From Microcebus murinus (taxonomy: Eukaryota; Chordata; Mammalia; Primates; Cheirogaleidae), in assembly GCF_040939455.1 (NCBI RefSeq), contig NC_134120.1, positions 15,862,501 to 15,926,500 on the forward strand: a DNA stretch of 64,000 bases, read 5' to 3'. The notes below the pieces were generated by a model that was not told the DNA's origin, did no database searches, and saw only the letters and a list, made by a program, of their open reading frames with translations. The stretch's first letter is position 1, and the number at the start of each line of letters is the position of its first letter. Of this stretch, positions 11,761 to 24,582 are shown in pieces. The position numbers were made by a program, and so were the translations under genes.

Positions 11761-12930
11761 ATCATGAACAGAGAAAAACAAAGTTGGATGTCGAGAAATT
11801 ATTATACAAAGGGCATGTGCTAGATTGTTCCAAGTGAACACAGGAATGTGCAAGGAGAGTGCGGGCCTCTGCCGGGGCATGGGTGGGGACCCTGGGAACA
11901 GACCTGAGTAGCGGCAAAACTCTAGGCCTCCTTTCTGAAGAAAGAGAAAGGAGAGGCACCTTGTGAACAGGGGGGCCTTCATGCAGGGAGAGCTGACAGC
12001 CAGGCCAAAGGCTGAGACCCTCAGGAGATCTCAGATCCTCAGGAGAGAGGGGCCAATCCCAGTTCTTCCTCTAATGCTTTGTGGCTTTAAAAGAAATGCA
12101 GGTGCACAAGTTTTGATCGATTAGTACCAATTGAATGGTGAGTGCAAATCTTGGGCACATGTTTCTCTTATGCATTGGAGCTCGTGTGCCCGTCTCTCTG
12201 AGTGTGCTTCTTGTAGTCCTCACTTTGATGGAGAATTCCCTAAGGAAACATTCCCCCCTCTTTCGGTATAGGTAGCTTTCTTCCCCTTGTGTCCTTGTCC
12301 CCTGTCCCCCTTAGATTCCCCTATTGTCTTGCACAGGGAGGCATTTATAGCAACCCCTTCCATCCTGGGTCCCCCCACCCCAGGTCTGTCCACTAGCACC
12401 TTCCACCAAAGTTTTTTCTACTCTTATCATTTCCTCTTCAATGTCCCCTCCCTGGCACACTTAGCTATCGATAGAATCAACCCAAGATTTACCCTGAATT
12501 AAAACGGTGTCCAGTATGAAGAATTTTTTAAAACATCAAGTTAATTTATTTGCTTTCTGTCCTGGGAGCAGCTGCTTCCTGTTTCATTTGGCTTTAGAGT
12601 CGGGCAGAGCCTGGAATGAGCATGTAGTTTGTCCTCTGTTGCACTGCACAGATTCCCTGGAACTCACCAAGCCAGATCCCGAACTAGTTCTTTGATCTGT
12701 GGTCTTCATGCCATACCTGACTCCTGAAAGAATGGCATGCTGTTTCCTTTGTCCCTCCTCTACTCTTGCCCCACCTGGATTTCTGTGTCACCCCGTAAGG
12801 TCCAAATGTCAGGCCAGAGGATTAGTGTGGTTAAGACACGATTCCAGTCCCGTGGTGTTTACACCGACAGGGCACAGACGCTGGTCAGTGCTCACATCAG
12901 ACAGGGCCGACAGAAAGATCCAGCCACCCT

Positions 12931-13054
12931 CCGAAGGCAGTGAGTTATCTCACATGGTTGTTCACAGTCAGTTACAGATTGAACTCCTTGTTCTTCTACT
13001 TTCCTCCCTCCTCACTACTGCATTTGACTAGTCTTAAAAAAAAAAAAAAAAAAA
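12931..13054 (+). pseudogene. Y1 RNA retropseudogene (RNY1P)
   Basis: The body CCGAAGGCAGTGAGTTATCT ... CACAGTCAGTTACAG ... GAACTCCTTGTTCT ... CTCACTACTGCATTTGACTA matches human Y1 RNA over about 105 bases with few changes and ends GTCTT. It lacks the first seven or so bases (GGCTGGT), carries a 19-base A tail (13036-13054), and is flanked by AAAGATCCAGCCAC(C/T)CT at 12914-12930 and 13052-13068. The promoter boxes are partly retained, but nothing shows expression. A classic L1-mobilised small-RNA copy. Confidence 0.9.
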
Positions 13055-13739
13055 GATCCAGCCACTCTTAGGAGTGCTTCAGCAGAAGGTGCTGCACACA
13101 GAAGGCCAAGGACAACTGAGGAAGTCATTTTCTCCAAAAGCTTCAGGAAAAGCATCCGAATAGATTCTTGTGTTTTAAGAGCAGGATTTTAATTAGACCT
13201 GGATATCTGAATTTAAGGGATGTCTTTTTAAATCTAGGTTGTGTAAAGGGTGTTAAAAAATAACCAATAACCCAGGCAAGAGCTTGGAACCAGGGGAAAA
13301 AAATCAAGTGGATTAACCTCATGTATATTTTGGCTGAATTCGTGAGTTGGGGAACATTCTGGCTGGGACAGTCAAAAGGAAGATCAACTGTCAGCATTTT
13401 GTTAAAGCTGCAATGTCTCAAGGGGGCTGGGGGCTGTAGACACTAGGCTGAATCTTTGGACAGCCTGGGGGCATTGTCTAGCACTTCAAAATTGATAAAA
13501 ATGCATACAATTTTGGGCCAGGGAATGAATTATTAAGCAGTATACAAAGCTTACAGTCAAGAATTTCTGAACATTAGCTCATTAAAATAAGATCGAAAGA
13601 GAAAAACAAATACACACACACACACATAAAAAAACCTAGGGGAAAATATTAGCAATACAGAGCACAACACATTGAATAATTCACGATGAAAATGAAGAAA
13701 GGATATGAACATGGGGTTTACAGAAAAATAAACACATGA

Positions 13740-14200
13740 AAACATGGTTAACCTCGCTGATAATTATAGAAATGGAGGTGAGATACCAATGGAGGTGAGC
13801 AGGTAAGTGAAAATTCAGAGCTTGTCAAGATCCAGTACTGGCCACGCTGTGGGCCACCTGCCACTCTCAAACACTGTTGCCGGAAATGGTAACGATCTAC
13901 TTTTTAAAGGGCAATTTTACAATACTTATCAGAATTGTAAGTGTATATCTCTCTTGACCCAGCAATTCCATTACTGAGAATTTATAGATATATTCACAAA
14001 AGTACACTAAGACATATACATAAGAATATTCATTATAGCATTGTTTGTAAGAACAAACAACTAAAACTAAATAACTGTATGGTGGACTAGTTAAATAAAC
14101 ATAATAATACAACTATACAGTGAAATACTATGTAGACATTTAAATAGAAAAAAGAAAAATACCAGGAATTGGGGCTAAGGATAATGATTAACCCCACAGC
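13740..14200 (+). repeat. L1M-type LINE 3' fragment
   Basis: Old L1 3' pattern: CTTGACCCAGCAATTCCATT, TTATAGATATATTCACAAAA, then ATTCATTATAGCATTGTTTG and CAGTGAAATACTATGTAGAC. Preceded by a (CA)n run at 13612-13626. Confidence 0.75.
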
Positions 14201-15984
14201 TTTCAAATCTAAAATATATAAGAATACATTTGATATAAATAAAAAGGACATGACTCCATACTTCTATGCATGTATATATTTGTATATGTATTTATTTGGT
14301 GGTAATAGCATATTTTTTCTTTTTTTTTCCTTGAAGGATACACAGGGCACAATTGATGGTAGTTCCTTTGGGGAGTGGGCTAGTGGTTGGGAGGTAGGGG
14401 TGGGAGGCTTGAGTTTGGGGTTTTACCTTGCTCTTCTTTAAGTGCTTGGAAGCATGATCACGAATGGAGCTCTGCCGCCTCTGATCCCAGCGACAGAGGC
14501 AGGAGGACTTCGCCTCTCATTCCAAAGCTGAGGACGAGTGCAGAAAAACATCAGAGGACTAAAATTTCTGCACAACGCCTGGCTGGCTTGATGTTGAAGG
14601 TCACGGTGAAGCTGTAAGTACCAACAAAAGTGATCTCCACTTGGAGGCAGAGGGCTCTGACACTTGGCAGTCCAGAGACCAGACAGGGTTGGAGTTGGGA
14701 ACCTTTAACTTAATCCTGGAAGGGAGTTGGACCAGCCCAGAGTGCTGTAGTATGGGTGTCTGGAGTGCTATTCCTATACAATGAGGGGAGCTGAGCTTCC
14801 TCCAAGAAGTGGCACTGGGCTGAGCTCTGGATGAGAGATAGGAATTTTCTAGTCAAAGGAATGGGGTGGAGAGATATGGGGTGGAGGGGACAGCATCTGT
14901 GAAGGCCTGGAGCAGGGACCTGAAGGTGAGCCCACGTGGCTGGAGCAGATGTGGAGTGGGAGAAGGCCCACCATGAGACCATGAGGTAGGCAGGATGCTG
15001 CCCTTGGGGACCTTGGGGACAAAGGTGGAGGTTTCTTCTCTATCCCAAGAGCAACAGTGAGCTCAGTGAGAAGAGGGGGATGCAGAAGGATGATTGGATG
15101 TTAAGAGGCTTTGGTGACATCCATGTTAGGGTGACCATGGCAGGGACAATGGAGCTGGTGGCAAAGGTGAATGGAAGTTCCCAGGTGCCTCTTGTGATGG
15201 TGTCTTCAGAAGGGCCACACCCTCGGGCACAGGCTCCGTTCTGAGCTGCCTTGCAACGTGGGTGTGTTGGTAGCGATGGGGGCCCAAAGTGAAAAGCAAT
15301 GAAGACGACCCACAGGTCTGAGCACCAGTCACGGGAGCCCCATGCCCTGTGAGACTTCGATCTGCAGCCCACACTCCCATTGTGCTCTTGGCCTCCCCTA
15401 CTCCCCAGAATTGGGGTGCACAGGTTGTTGATTAATTCCATGCACCAGCGCTAGTCTTTAACGTTGATCCGCCTCTAGATAAAACCTGCTGTGTTCTGGG
15501 GAATGAGTTTACTTTTCTAGATACTGAGTACATTGTTATCCCCCTTTTCGGTGTCTTTCTTACTTTTCATTAATCTCAAAGACAGGTCCATCTCTAGGCA
15601 AATTGTGAATTAGGAGAAGCTGAAGCCCCGGCTCTTTTAAGGTTCCCCTGCCTTGGGACCCTCACGCCCTGCAGGCTGCGACACGGGGAGGGAGGGGCGC
15701 CTCAGAGGTGCTGCAAAGGCCTGAAAAATCCACGTGTGTGCCAAGCCTTAGAACATACGTGTGCGCTGTTGGGATTGATGAAATACAAATTTATTTCAAT
15801 GTCCTACTAAATTCAATATAAATTTTGGTCATTATGCATTTTCCTAACCAATAGATCTTAAAAGTATAACCTGCTATCATGTGTTGGGGGTGTGCCATGG
15901 GTTTTTCTTTTTTAACAAAGGGTCATTATACTTAAGAACCACTAGTCTAGGGCAAAGGGTCTGGCCTTGTAGGCCGCTGATGTG

Positions 15985-16740
15985 TGATTCATTCGATAAA
16001 TATTAATAGTTTTTGTGTGCCTACTATGGTCAAGGGACCTCTTTGAGCCCTGGAGAGCCTCAGGAATGAAATGGACATGGCCTATGGCCTGACCTGGGGG
16101 AGAGATACAAGCACAGAGGCGGTTAGTAACCACGTGATAGATACCAAGGAAGCACGTAAGCCAGGCACTTAAAGATCCAAGAAGGCTTCCTGGAGGCAGT
16201 GGTGCTTGAGCCGAGACAAGAAAGCAGAGTAGGAGGAAGCCAGTGACAGGGGAGGGAGGCCGTGTTCCAGGAGGTGGAAACAAGATGCCGGAGGCCTGCG
16301 ATGAGAGAGGGTGGCGTGGAGCAGCTGATGAGGCTGGCATGTGTGGCTCGGGGAGGGGGCACACTGCACCTGGCCAGCACGGGAAGCGGGGACAGCCCGT
16401 GCACGGCCTGGCTCCCAGGCTTCGGTCTTGACGTTCCGGCAGGGGGCCATCCCGATTACCTCTGTGCCGTGGGCCATCTGGGGCGTGGCCACTCTTCGTA
16501 TGCATAGGCTAGGTCGTCCCTCTTTAAGGGTCTGGACGCTGAGACTTGCCAGGAGATGGGCAGTCTGTGGCGGGGGCGAAGCCCGACAGAGAGAGGTGGC
16601 TGTGTCATGGCTGTGGGGGAGGAGGACATGACGCCCAGGGGCATGAACTCTGTGGCTGGGGTGTCAGTGGGACAGTCAGTCACTGCAGTGGCACTGGGTC
16701 TCGCATGGTCCTCCGGCTCCCTCACACATTCCTGGCCTAG
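15985..16740 (+). repeat. Ancient mammalian interspersed repeat (family not named)
   Basis: Starts TCATTCGATAAATATTAATA, passes through GTGCCTACTATGG, AAGGCTTCCTGGAGGCAGTG, GTGTTCCAGGAGG and similar blocks. The same block order recurs near 22930-23360 and 50395-51010, so these are copies of one old family. I cannot give its database name with confidence; L2 contributes at least the first part. Confidence 0.45.
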
Positions 16741-17029
16741 AGGTCCTTCCTGGGTTTTCTTGGGGACAGACGACAAGATCGAGAGGCTCCACACTGGGAT
16801 TTCCAAGTCTGAGCTGTCTCCCTTCAAGTCCCCCCCACCCCCAGGTCCTCACAACCCAAAAGAGTTTAATTTCTAAGCTTTTCACTGGAATGGGAGACGT
16901 CCCGAGACATTATTAGAAAAGTAAGTGGAATTTTTCATAACCATTCTCTCTCTTTTTTTTTTTTGGTGAGAAACTTTTAGAATGTTCTCCAAATTTTATT
17001 AAGTAAAAAAAGCAGGAAGTCCAGCGGCA

Positions 17030-17215
17030 GCAGGTGTAACCTACTTCCATTTCAGTAAAACCAGGAAGGAGAAGGACATCTGAGAATCTGCGCGTGGTAG
17101 TTACCATGACAGGGGAAATGGGTGACTTGGATCTTGGAAGTGGAAGGGACCCCTCTCGTGGTACTCCCTTTTATAATTTCAATGTTGAACCACGTTAGTA
17201 TAATACCAATTCAAA
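17030..17215 (+). repeat. Probable L1M fragment
   Basis: CGCGTGGTAGTTACCATGAC then AAATGGGTGACTTGG and TAATTTCAATGTTGAACCAC resemble the distal 3' part of old L1s. Low certainty. Confidence 0.4.
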
Positions 17216-19079
17216 AAATCAGGTACAAGAAAGCTTGCCAGATTTGCTGTCTGGTTCTTCTCCAATCTGTTTTATTGCTGGGACTGATAAATCAGTTTAT
17301 ATTGAGGTGCTAATGGATTACTGGGCCACACGCTAAGCCAAGGTAGTGGGACTTTCTCAGGGGTCTTTGGAGAAGAAAGAAGCACAAGGGCGTTTTCTCG
17401 AAGACCTCACTGGATGGACACGTGTCTCTCGGCTTGCGCATGTGGAGCTGTCCTGGGCCATGCAGCTCTGTCCCCTATCAAGTTCTTCAGACTTTCGGGC
17501 ATACCCCAGCTCCCTCGGCAGGTTCTGCGGCTGTGACGGTGCAGGGACGAGGAAGGGCTGCTGTAGCTACTGCACGGATCTGCCCGGCATCTAACTGGGG
17601 CCTGGAAGGTGACCACGTCTGTCCTCCAGAGAGGTGTCTCTTCCAGCTGCCTCGCTGCTGTCCTTCAGTGGCTTCCTCCTCCCTCCCCATCCTTTGGGGA
17701 CAGAATCCTCATGTTTGTTCCCTTCAAGGTCAAGTTCTGGCTCCTCTGACCCATGTTGTTTAGGGGCTCATACCCCAGAGAGTGATGGTCAGCCCTTGCT
17801 TGTGAAATGGACTAGGGCTAGAAACTCCATGAGTTTGAGTCACAGAATGAGGGTCTCTGAATTCACTGATCTGTCCTGGGTGACCCCATCCAAGAGGCCA
17901 CAGCAAAACCTGGTGTATGTACCTTAAGCACCTAGAAGCAAAATTCTACCAGTCAACTGCATCCCATCCAGAGCTTGGAATGGAGCAGCCCGACCGGAAG
18001 GCGGTCCCCAGCCCCAGGCACTTCTCACTACCCTGTCAAAGTGGTTGAATCTGATTGCTGCTGCTGCTAATAAACGAACTGGTGGCTCGACCTGGCTCCG
18101 AGACCCATTCAGCCCATCTGAGCATCCCTCACTCTCGAATTCATTTCAAAGCTACAATATCTGCAGAGGCAGACAATTCCTGGTAACCTTTCAGAAAACC
18201 CAATTTCCAGCCATGTGTGATGGAATGACTATTTAATAGATGCACATGTCGTGCTTAAATATTTTTAGTCCTTCTTGTCGGTGGGTGAATCATTTGGAAT
18301 GACAGATTGCATTTGAAGGGGGAGCAGGGATCTCACCAGAGCATCATGCCTTTTCTCGTGTTGTTTTTTGTGCCTTTGGCTGTCAGGAACCCTCTTAGCG
18401 CTTTTGCAGGAAGCGGCCCCGGCCTTCCTGAGGGCACGTTGCATGTTTGGCAAGATCCATTAAACCCTACACCCCCATCAGCAGAACTGTGACCAAACCC
18501 ATGGTGAGCTGAGGTCCTCTTTAGGGGAAAGCTCTTCCCACCGCCCTGGCTGGTATCTGCTCCTGCTGTGAGTTCCAGAATTTTCCCAACCCATTTGTTG
18601 TTTGTTTCTTTTCCTGTAGAGGTGCTTATGGCGGAAGCCATTCTCTGTACTTCAGTGGCTTCGGACCTGAATGCTTTTGCTGGGAGGCTCCAGTGGCCTC
18701 CTTTCTGCACGGATGACAGGTGAGGGGGTGAGAATGTGTGACAGATATCAGACACCTCACTCCCTACCCTCTTGCAGCCAGGACAGGCTCCCCAGGGAAG
18801 AGGGCAGGGAGCAGGGAAGGGGGAGGCAGCCATGACCTCCCTACGGGCCCTCCCTGCGGGAGCCCCTCAGAGGAAGGGACGGCTCTTGCTGTCAGCTCAC
18901 CCCAGATTTCAGCCTGTTGCTTAGCTCATAGAACATTCTCCAGAATGAGTGAGAAAAGGGTTGAGCGGACGATCAAGAATATGAACTGGAAAGTTTTGAA
19001 GACAAATGATAAGAGGTCAAATAATGTGGTGGGAAAAACCCAACCACCCCTGGGGCCAGGGGGTCGGGCCAGTGGGCTC

Positions 19080-19205
19080 GGATTTACCCCACCATTTGAT
19101 AACTGGATAATTTGGGCAAGAAACCTTCCCTCTCAGAGTTTTAATTTCCTCATCTGCAAAACAAGGGGTTTGGAGCAAATAGTCTCTAATGTTCCCTCTC
19201 TATTT
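19080..19205 (+). repeat. MIR SINE fragment
   Basis: TTTGGGCAAGAAACCTTCCC, TCAGAGTTTTAATTTCCTCA, then TCTGCAAAACAAGGGG follow the MIR central pattern. Confidence 0.6.
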
Positions 19206-20109
19206 TTTACAATTCTCTAAGTAGATGGTTGCCATGCCTACCCGGCACTGGGCCGCTGTCCTTGCTGTATGACCTGGATTGGCTCCTGCTAGAGAGCAGT
19301 TGTCCTTGACAGAGAACCCCAGGGCCATCAAAAAGAGGTTGCTTGGTGACAGTTTGCGCACACCGATGGTATACACCCCGTGTGAAGGGAGAAGACGGAA
19401 TGTGCCAGAACATTCTCCCATGCCTGTGATAATTTCATGGTTGGTGGCTGGGGGAGGGGGCTACGCATAAGCCTGGAGAATTTTCTTCTTGACGTGAGCT
19501 GCAGGCAAGCCGATGGAAACGTGGAAACTGAGGCCAGCTCAGAGACTTAAAAGTCAAAGTTGACTTTTCACCAACCCACCTCCGCCCAGCATTGCCCAAC
19601 TCTCTCCAAACACAGCTGAACACTGTTTACGTGGGGATGAAGGAAAACTCTCTGTTGACTTTATTTCCACACCCTGCCTTTTGGAATTGACACAAGAAGA
19701 GGGCACCCTGCTTGCCAGGCCTGACCATCCGGTCAGCAGACTCCAAGCCCCGTCCCCGCTCTGGCTTTGCCTCCTCAAACAGAGGCCACTGGAACAGATC
19801 GATAGCGCAGATAAAACGCAGCGACATAGGCTTTGAGCCCAAGGCTAACGGGCTTACTGCAAACGGGTCACCTTCTCCCTGTGGATGCCAATCCCAGGGG
19901 TGAAAGACCAAAGTTCCACTCCTACCCCTGAGAGAGCTGCCCCGAGCGGGGGGCCTGGTTCCTGTGGGGGAGGGCACACGGGGCCGGGGCTGCACCTTCA
20001 GGGGACACAGCCAGGACTGCAGAGGAACCGAGGCCCCAGGTTTGCTGCGGCTGCAGGCGGAGGGCAGCTCTGGCTTGGGACGGGTGTCTAAGTCAGCGCA
20101 AAGGCAGCG

Positions 20110-20330
20110 TTCAGATTCAAAGCACAAACTCTGGAACCAGACCACCTGGTCTAGCTCTCATGAGCTCTGCGACCTTGGATGAGTTTTCTATCCTGTCTGT
20201 ATCTTGATTTCTCCATCTGAACAATTGGGAATAAGCACAACCTAGTAAGCAAGGCTGCTAGGAGGATTAAAGGTGCTCATATTTCTAAAACAACTTAGAA
20301 CTGTCCCTAGGATACATCTGATACATTTGG
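20110..20330 (+). repeat. MIR SINE, near full length
   Basis: AAACTCTGGAACCAGACCAC, ATGAGCTCTGCGACCTTGGA, TTTCTCCATCTGAACAATTG, GCTGCTAGGAGGATTAAAGG and AACTGTCCCTAGG follow the MIR consensus from A-box region to 3' end. Confidence 0.75.
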
Positions 20331-20332
20331 CA

Positions 20333-20470
20333 GTTCTCAAACTTCAGCATGGAAAAGAATCTCCGGGGGACTTGTTTAAGTGCAGCTTGCAGGGCTCCAC
20401 TCCCTGGACGCTTAGGGTGCGGGCCCGGGGACTCTGTGATTCTGATGCGGGTGGTCACACCACCTGGTCA
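20333..20470 (+). repeat. MER5A-like hAT-Charlie element
   Basis: GCAGTTCTCAAACTTCAGCA, AAAAGAATCTCCGGGGGACT, TGCAGGGCTCCACTCCCTGG and TCTGTGATTCTGATGCGGGT follow the MER5A order from its terminal repeat. The 3' end is not clearly preserved. Confidence 0.7.
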
Positions 20471-20614
20471 CTGCTGTGCCTGGGTCCCCATCTGGCCCCC
20501 CAAGCCTGCTTCTCTTAGGATTGGCATTTGTTGCCCTGAGGGCTGCTTGAATCCTTGCAGATTGTTGTCTGCTATGTGTGGCTCACCAGCCTGGAAAATT
20601 CTTCTGCTTCTTGT

Positions 20615-20690
20615 CCAGTTGATCTTTCAAGTTTCAGCTTGAGTGACGCTTCCTCCATGAAACCTCCCTCACCTGGACCCAGACCTCTGG
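20615..20690 (+). repeat. L2 fragment
   Basis: TTTCAAGTTTCAGCTTGAGT then GACGCTTCCTCCATGAAACC, TCCCTCACC: the L2 3' region upstream of its tail. Confidence 0.6.
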
Positions 20691-21069
20691 GCCGGGGCAC
20701 AGCCTTACCTGCAATTCCAAAATTCATTTTTTTGTAAACATGAAGCAATCTGATTTGGGGCAAGAACCTCATTTGGTGGCAAAAACCTGACCTGAACTGA
20801 CACGAGGCTATTTATAGCCTTTATTCCACTTAGTGTGGGGAGTCCTATGTTTGCTGTAGAAATATTAACGGGTTTGCTGACACAGTGGTGCCCCAGACAC
20901 TGCTAGGGGTGTTAAATTATGTATGGCATAAGCAATGTGTTTCATAAAATGCAAAAGGAAAAAGAAAAATATGCATTTCATAATACATCTGGACCTAAGT
21001 CTTTCGGATGGTGCATCTATGGCACATTTTGCTCTGATTGGTGGCTTTTCCCTCTACTTTGACATTAAA

Positions 21070-21150
21070 TGAAAATGCTAAGAGCAAAGGCCAGGGATTT
21101 AGCACAATCCTTGGTGCAAATAATGATCAATTATTTTTCCTGAATGAACG
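21070..21150 (+). repeat. L2 3' end fragment
   Basis: GGGATTTAGCACAATCCTTG then AAATAATGATCAATTA and CTGAATGAACGAATG: a diverged L2 tail. Confidence 0.5.
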
Positions 21151-22929
21151 AATGCTTTCTTAGAGAAGAAACTGCACCTGTCTCTCCCACTCCATCACAT
21201 TCCTCATCCCATGACGACATTCATGTAGGATTTGTGAAGTTAGTTTCACATGGCTCTTTGGTTTCTCCTTCTTAGAGCCAGGCCTGCCACTGGGATTGGC
21301 TGTCCCAAACTGGGGTGAGTAGGACTTTCCGGGAAGATGTTTCCAACTGCCAGGTTCTTCCACTCCCCATTTGAACAGGGTTTTGAAAAAGAGGAAGCAT
21401 TTCTGGGGTGTTGAGATGTCTTTAATAAAATAATTGTCCAAGAAGGGGGGAATGAGTTGAAGACTTCACCTCTGGGATCCTGTTTTTCTTCTCCTTTCCT
21501 ACCATAAAGCTCAGGGCACAACGCTCCTGGCTAAGCCCTCCCAGGCTTGATAACGGCAAGATCTCCAGGGCAGGAGACTGGGAAACACACCTTGGCAGCT
21601 CCCAGCCCAGCCGAGCTGTTAGAAGACGGGGGATGGGGAGACTCAGAGTTATGAGAGGTTGAGTTCCCAGTGCCTATGGGTGAGTTGGGCCCAGGCCCTT
21701 GGGATTCTAATGAAATGGGATGATTATGTGGATAATTCAAGTTCAAATCTCACAGTGGTCCCAGTTGGCTATGACCAGAGGCAGAGGCTGCAAATGCAAG
21801 CGCTTACACCAGCCAGGCAGGTAGTGAGTGACATGGGCCAGACGTGACAACAGGGAGAGGAGTGGAGAGGAGTGTGGGAACCTGGGAGGTGTGTGCCCCG
21901 TCTAAGCAGGCAGCCCTGTTGAGCTCCCGCTGATGGATGCCAGGTCTTCTAATTGTCAAAGAGAAATTGGAAAACTTGATTTGTAGGTGAAAATTTCCTA
22001 TTTAAAAAAAAAAATCCTGGGAAGGCCAACTAAAGTTCACAGGCAGACAAGTTGAGGCCCACCATCGTTTCACAGCCTTTCTCTCCGTGCATCCTGGGTG
22101 CCCCTTGGGGGGCTTTGGGAAGTCCGTTCGTGAGTGCCTGGGATTGTCCCCGGATTCTGGGCTGTGAGGACGCCAAGTGCAGCTTGTTACTCTCGTCCAC
22201 AGCTTCTCGGCCCCGCACCAAGGAGCAGGGCGGGCTCACCTCCCCCGGGTGATCTCCTTTCCCAAATTCAATGCCCCTTAATTGTGTCCTCAGTCAGGAT
22301 CTAACGAGGGCGGCTAAGTAGCCACCGGGCACCTCTGCTTAGATGGCCACGTGTGGCTCAGACGCCCCAAGGCCTCTGGGGAAACTGGCATCACTCAAGA
22401 ACTAAATTGTTGCTGAGGCCCGAAAATTGTGTCTGCAAATACGAGGCAGAACAAAGCAGGCGACACATTCATCTGCTGTTTCTCAGGAAACAAGGAGAGT
22501 CAACAGGCACCTGAATGCTCGGGCCAAAGTGGCATGACTCAGTGGATAATTTTCCATGGTTTCAGTGTCTTTTGCTAACTGTCACCTTGCCTCCTCTCTG
22601 GTTCTCTTGCCAGAGATCCCAAATGACTTTCTTACAGTCATGGGGTCCCCTGTCAGGGTCACAGGGGGACAATCCTTGTCAGCCTGGCAGATGTCTGAAT
22701 GTTTGTTCAGGATTGAACAGAGGCAGGAAACAGTGACAGTCCTTGAACCGAAACCCACAACGCCCAGCCTCCCTGGAACCCGGCTTCCCCCTCACAGCCC
22801 AGCACCGACCAGTCCACCGGAATCCAGTTTTATCGGGCACCCAAGGTACAGAGAGCGTTGATTTAACCCCACGCTCTTGGGTTGTTTATATAGCCATGTG
22901 CAGGAAGGAAACGGTCACACAAACAACCA

Positions 22930-23360
22930 CAGTCAGAGGCAGAAAGGGGCAAGGCACTGTAGGTTCAGAGGAGGGATGGAACTTCACTCGGTGGCAGAAA
23001 TCAGGAAGGGCTTCATGGATGAGGGGACATTCGAGATGGGCCCTGAAGCTTGGCTAGATGTGGACGTGTGGGAAGGTCCCTTCTAGCAGAGAGCGGCGTG
23101 AGCGAGGGCAAAGGTAGGAAGGCACAGGCTGCGAATGCAGGGCACAGAGGGACAGCGAGCCTGACCTTGAATGCCTACCTAGGGAGTGCAGACTTGAGAT
23201 GAGTGTTCACGGGTCGATACAGGCAAGGCTTTGAGGGATTTCTGCAGGAGACTGCAGAGATTGCAGCTGGCTGTCCTCGTAGCTGTGTGCAAACTGGATT
23301 GAGACTTAGGAGAGAGAAAGCAGGGTGCAGAGAGTCAGGAGGTCATGGTCTGAACTCGGG
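22930..23360 (+). repeat. Ancient interspersed repeat, same family as 15985-16740
   Basis: AGGAAGGGCTTCATGGATGA, GGACATTCGAGATGGGCCCT, GTGAGCGAGGGCAAAGG and GGATTGAGACTTAGGAGAG occur in the same order as in the other copies in this window. Confidence 0.4.
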
Positions 23361-23989
23361 CAGGAGTTACTGAGGCAAGTAAGGTGGGAAGGGTGGACGT
23401 GGAGCTGAGAATACAAATGGCAGAGCTGGGACAGGTGTCTCTGCTGTCCTTGGTTCCTTGGGCCCATTCGAGGCAGGCATTTGCCCCCAAATTCCACCAA
23501 ACCTCTCCTGCTGAGGTCACCAATGATATCCACATTGATGACCATAGTGGTCCCTTCTTAGTCCTCACCTTGTTGATCTACCAGCCTGTACTTGCCACGT
23601 GTGGTCTCCCTTCCAGCCCTGGGGACACCACTCTCTTCTGGTTTTCCTCTGTCTCCCTGGCCATGCCTCCTTTCCCGGATCCAGCTCACAGTGCTGTCCT
23701 TGGACCCTGCCTTTCAGCCTCCTATCTCTAAATACCACCTGCATGCTGATGAAGCTTCAGTTGGTCTCCAGCCTGGGCCTCTCCTTGAAATTCTCTACTT
23801 TCCTCTTGACCTCTCCACTCGGGTGTCTAACAGATGGCTAGTGTTAGTGTGGCCTCCAAGGGCTTTACTTCTGGATGGCCTTTGGATTTGGGGTTCCTCT
23901 GCCCCAGTGCTCTTCTCCAAGTGGCCTCGCAGCTCACTCTCTCAGCTCTGGAGCTCCTTACCCCGACTCACCCCATCTAAAGTCACGCC

Positions 23990-24235
23990 CTCCCAGGCCA
24001 CCTGGATCCTCTCTCTGCTTTATTTTTCCCTTGGCATCATCAACACGTAGCATACCACACACTGCACTTATTTATATGTTTAATATGTGTTTGCATCCAA
24101 TCGAATATATAGCTCATGGCAGAAAGGATCTTTGTTTTGCTTTAATTGCTGTACTTCTAACCCCCACAAGTGCACAGTACATGGTGGGCACTCAATACAT
24201 ATTTAGGGGATGCATGAGTGAAGGCATGAATAGAA
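23990..24235 (+). repeat. L2 3' end
   Basis: TTGGCATCATCAACACG, CACTTATTTATATGTTTAAT, GCACAGTACATGGTGGGCAC and TCAATACATATTTAGGGGAT follow the L2 3' order. Confidence 0.6.
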
Positions 24236-24540
24236 AACCACACTGTCACCCTTTCAACCTGTGGGGCACAGGTGTGGAAGGTCAATGATGAAGTTCCAAT
24301 ACAGAGGCCTGGAAGACACAAGGGGACGGCTCCCAGAGATTTGCAAACACGCAGGAGGAGAGGTTTGAAAGGAGTGTGAGTTCGGATTGGGACATTTTGA
24401 GTTTAAGTGACTTGAGGAATGTCCTATGATGATGTCCTTCAGGCTTTTGGAGGCAAGGTAGAGAGAGATCAGGGCTAGAGGTAGATTTGGTAATTGTCTA
24501 CATGGAGGTAACGACTTAAGCCAGGGTGGGGCCAGAGGAG

Positions 24541-24582
24541 AAAGGGGGAGGAGGAGGAGGAAGAGGAGGGGAGAGAGAGTAT
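24541..24582 (+). repeat. (GGA)n purine-rich simple repeat
   Basis: Uninterrupted purine stretch dominated by GGA/GGGA units followed by (GA)n. Confidence 0.85.

Noticed and set aside
15942..16505. 187-codon open frame on the minus strand
   Set aside because: Also over an ancient repeat, with overlapping open frames on both strands and no protein family resemblance.
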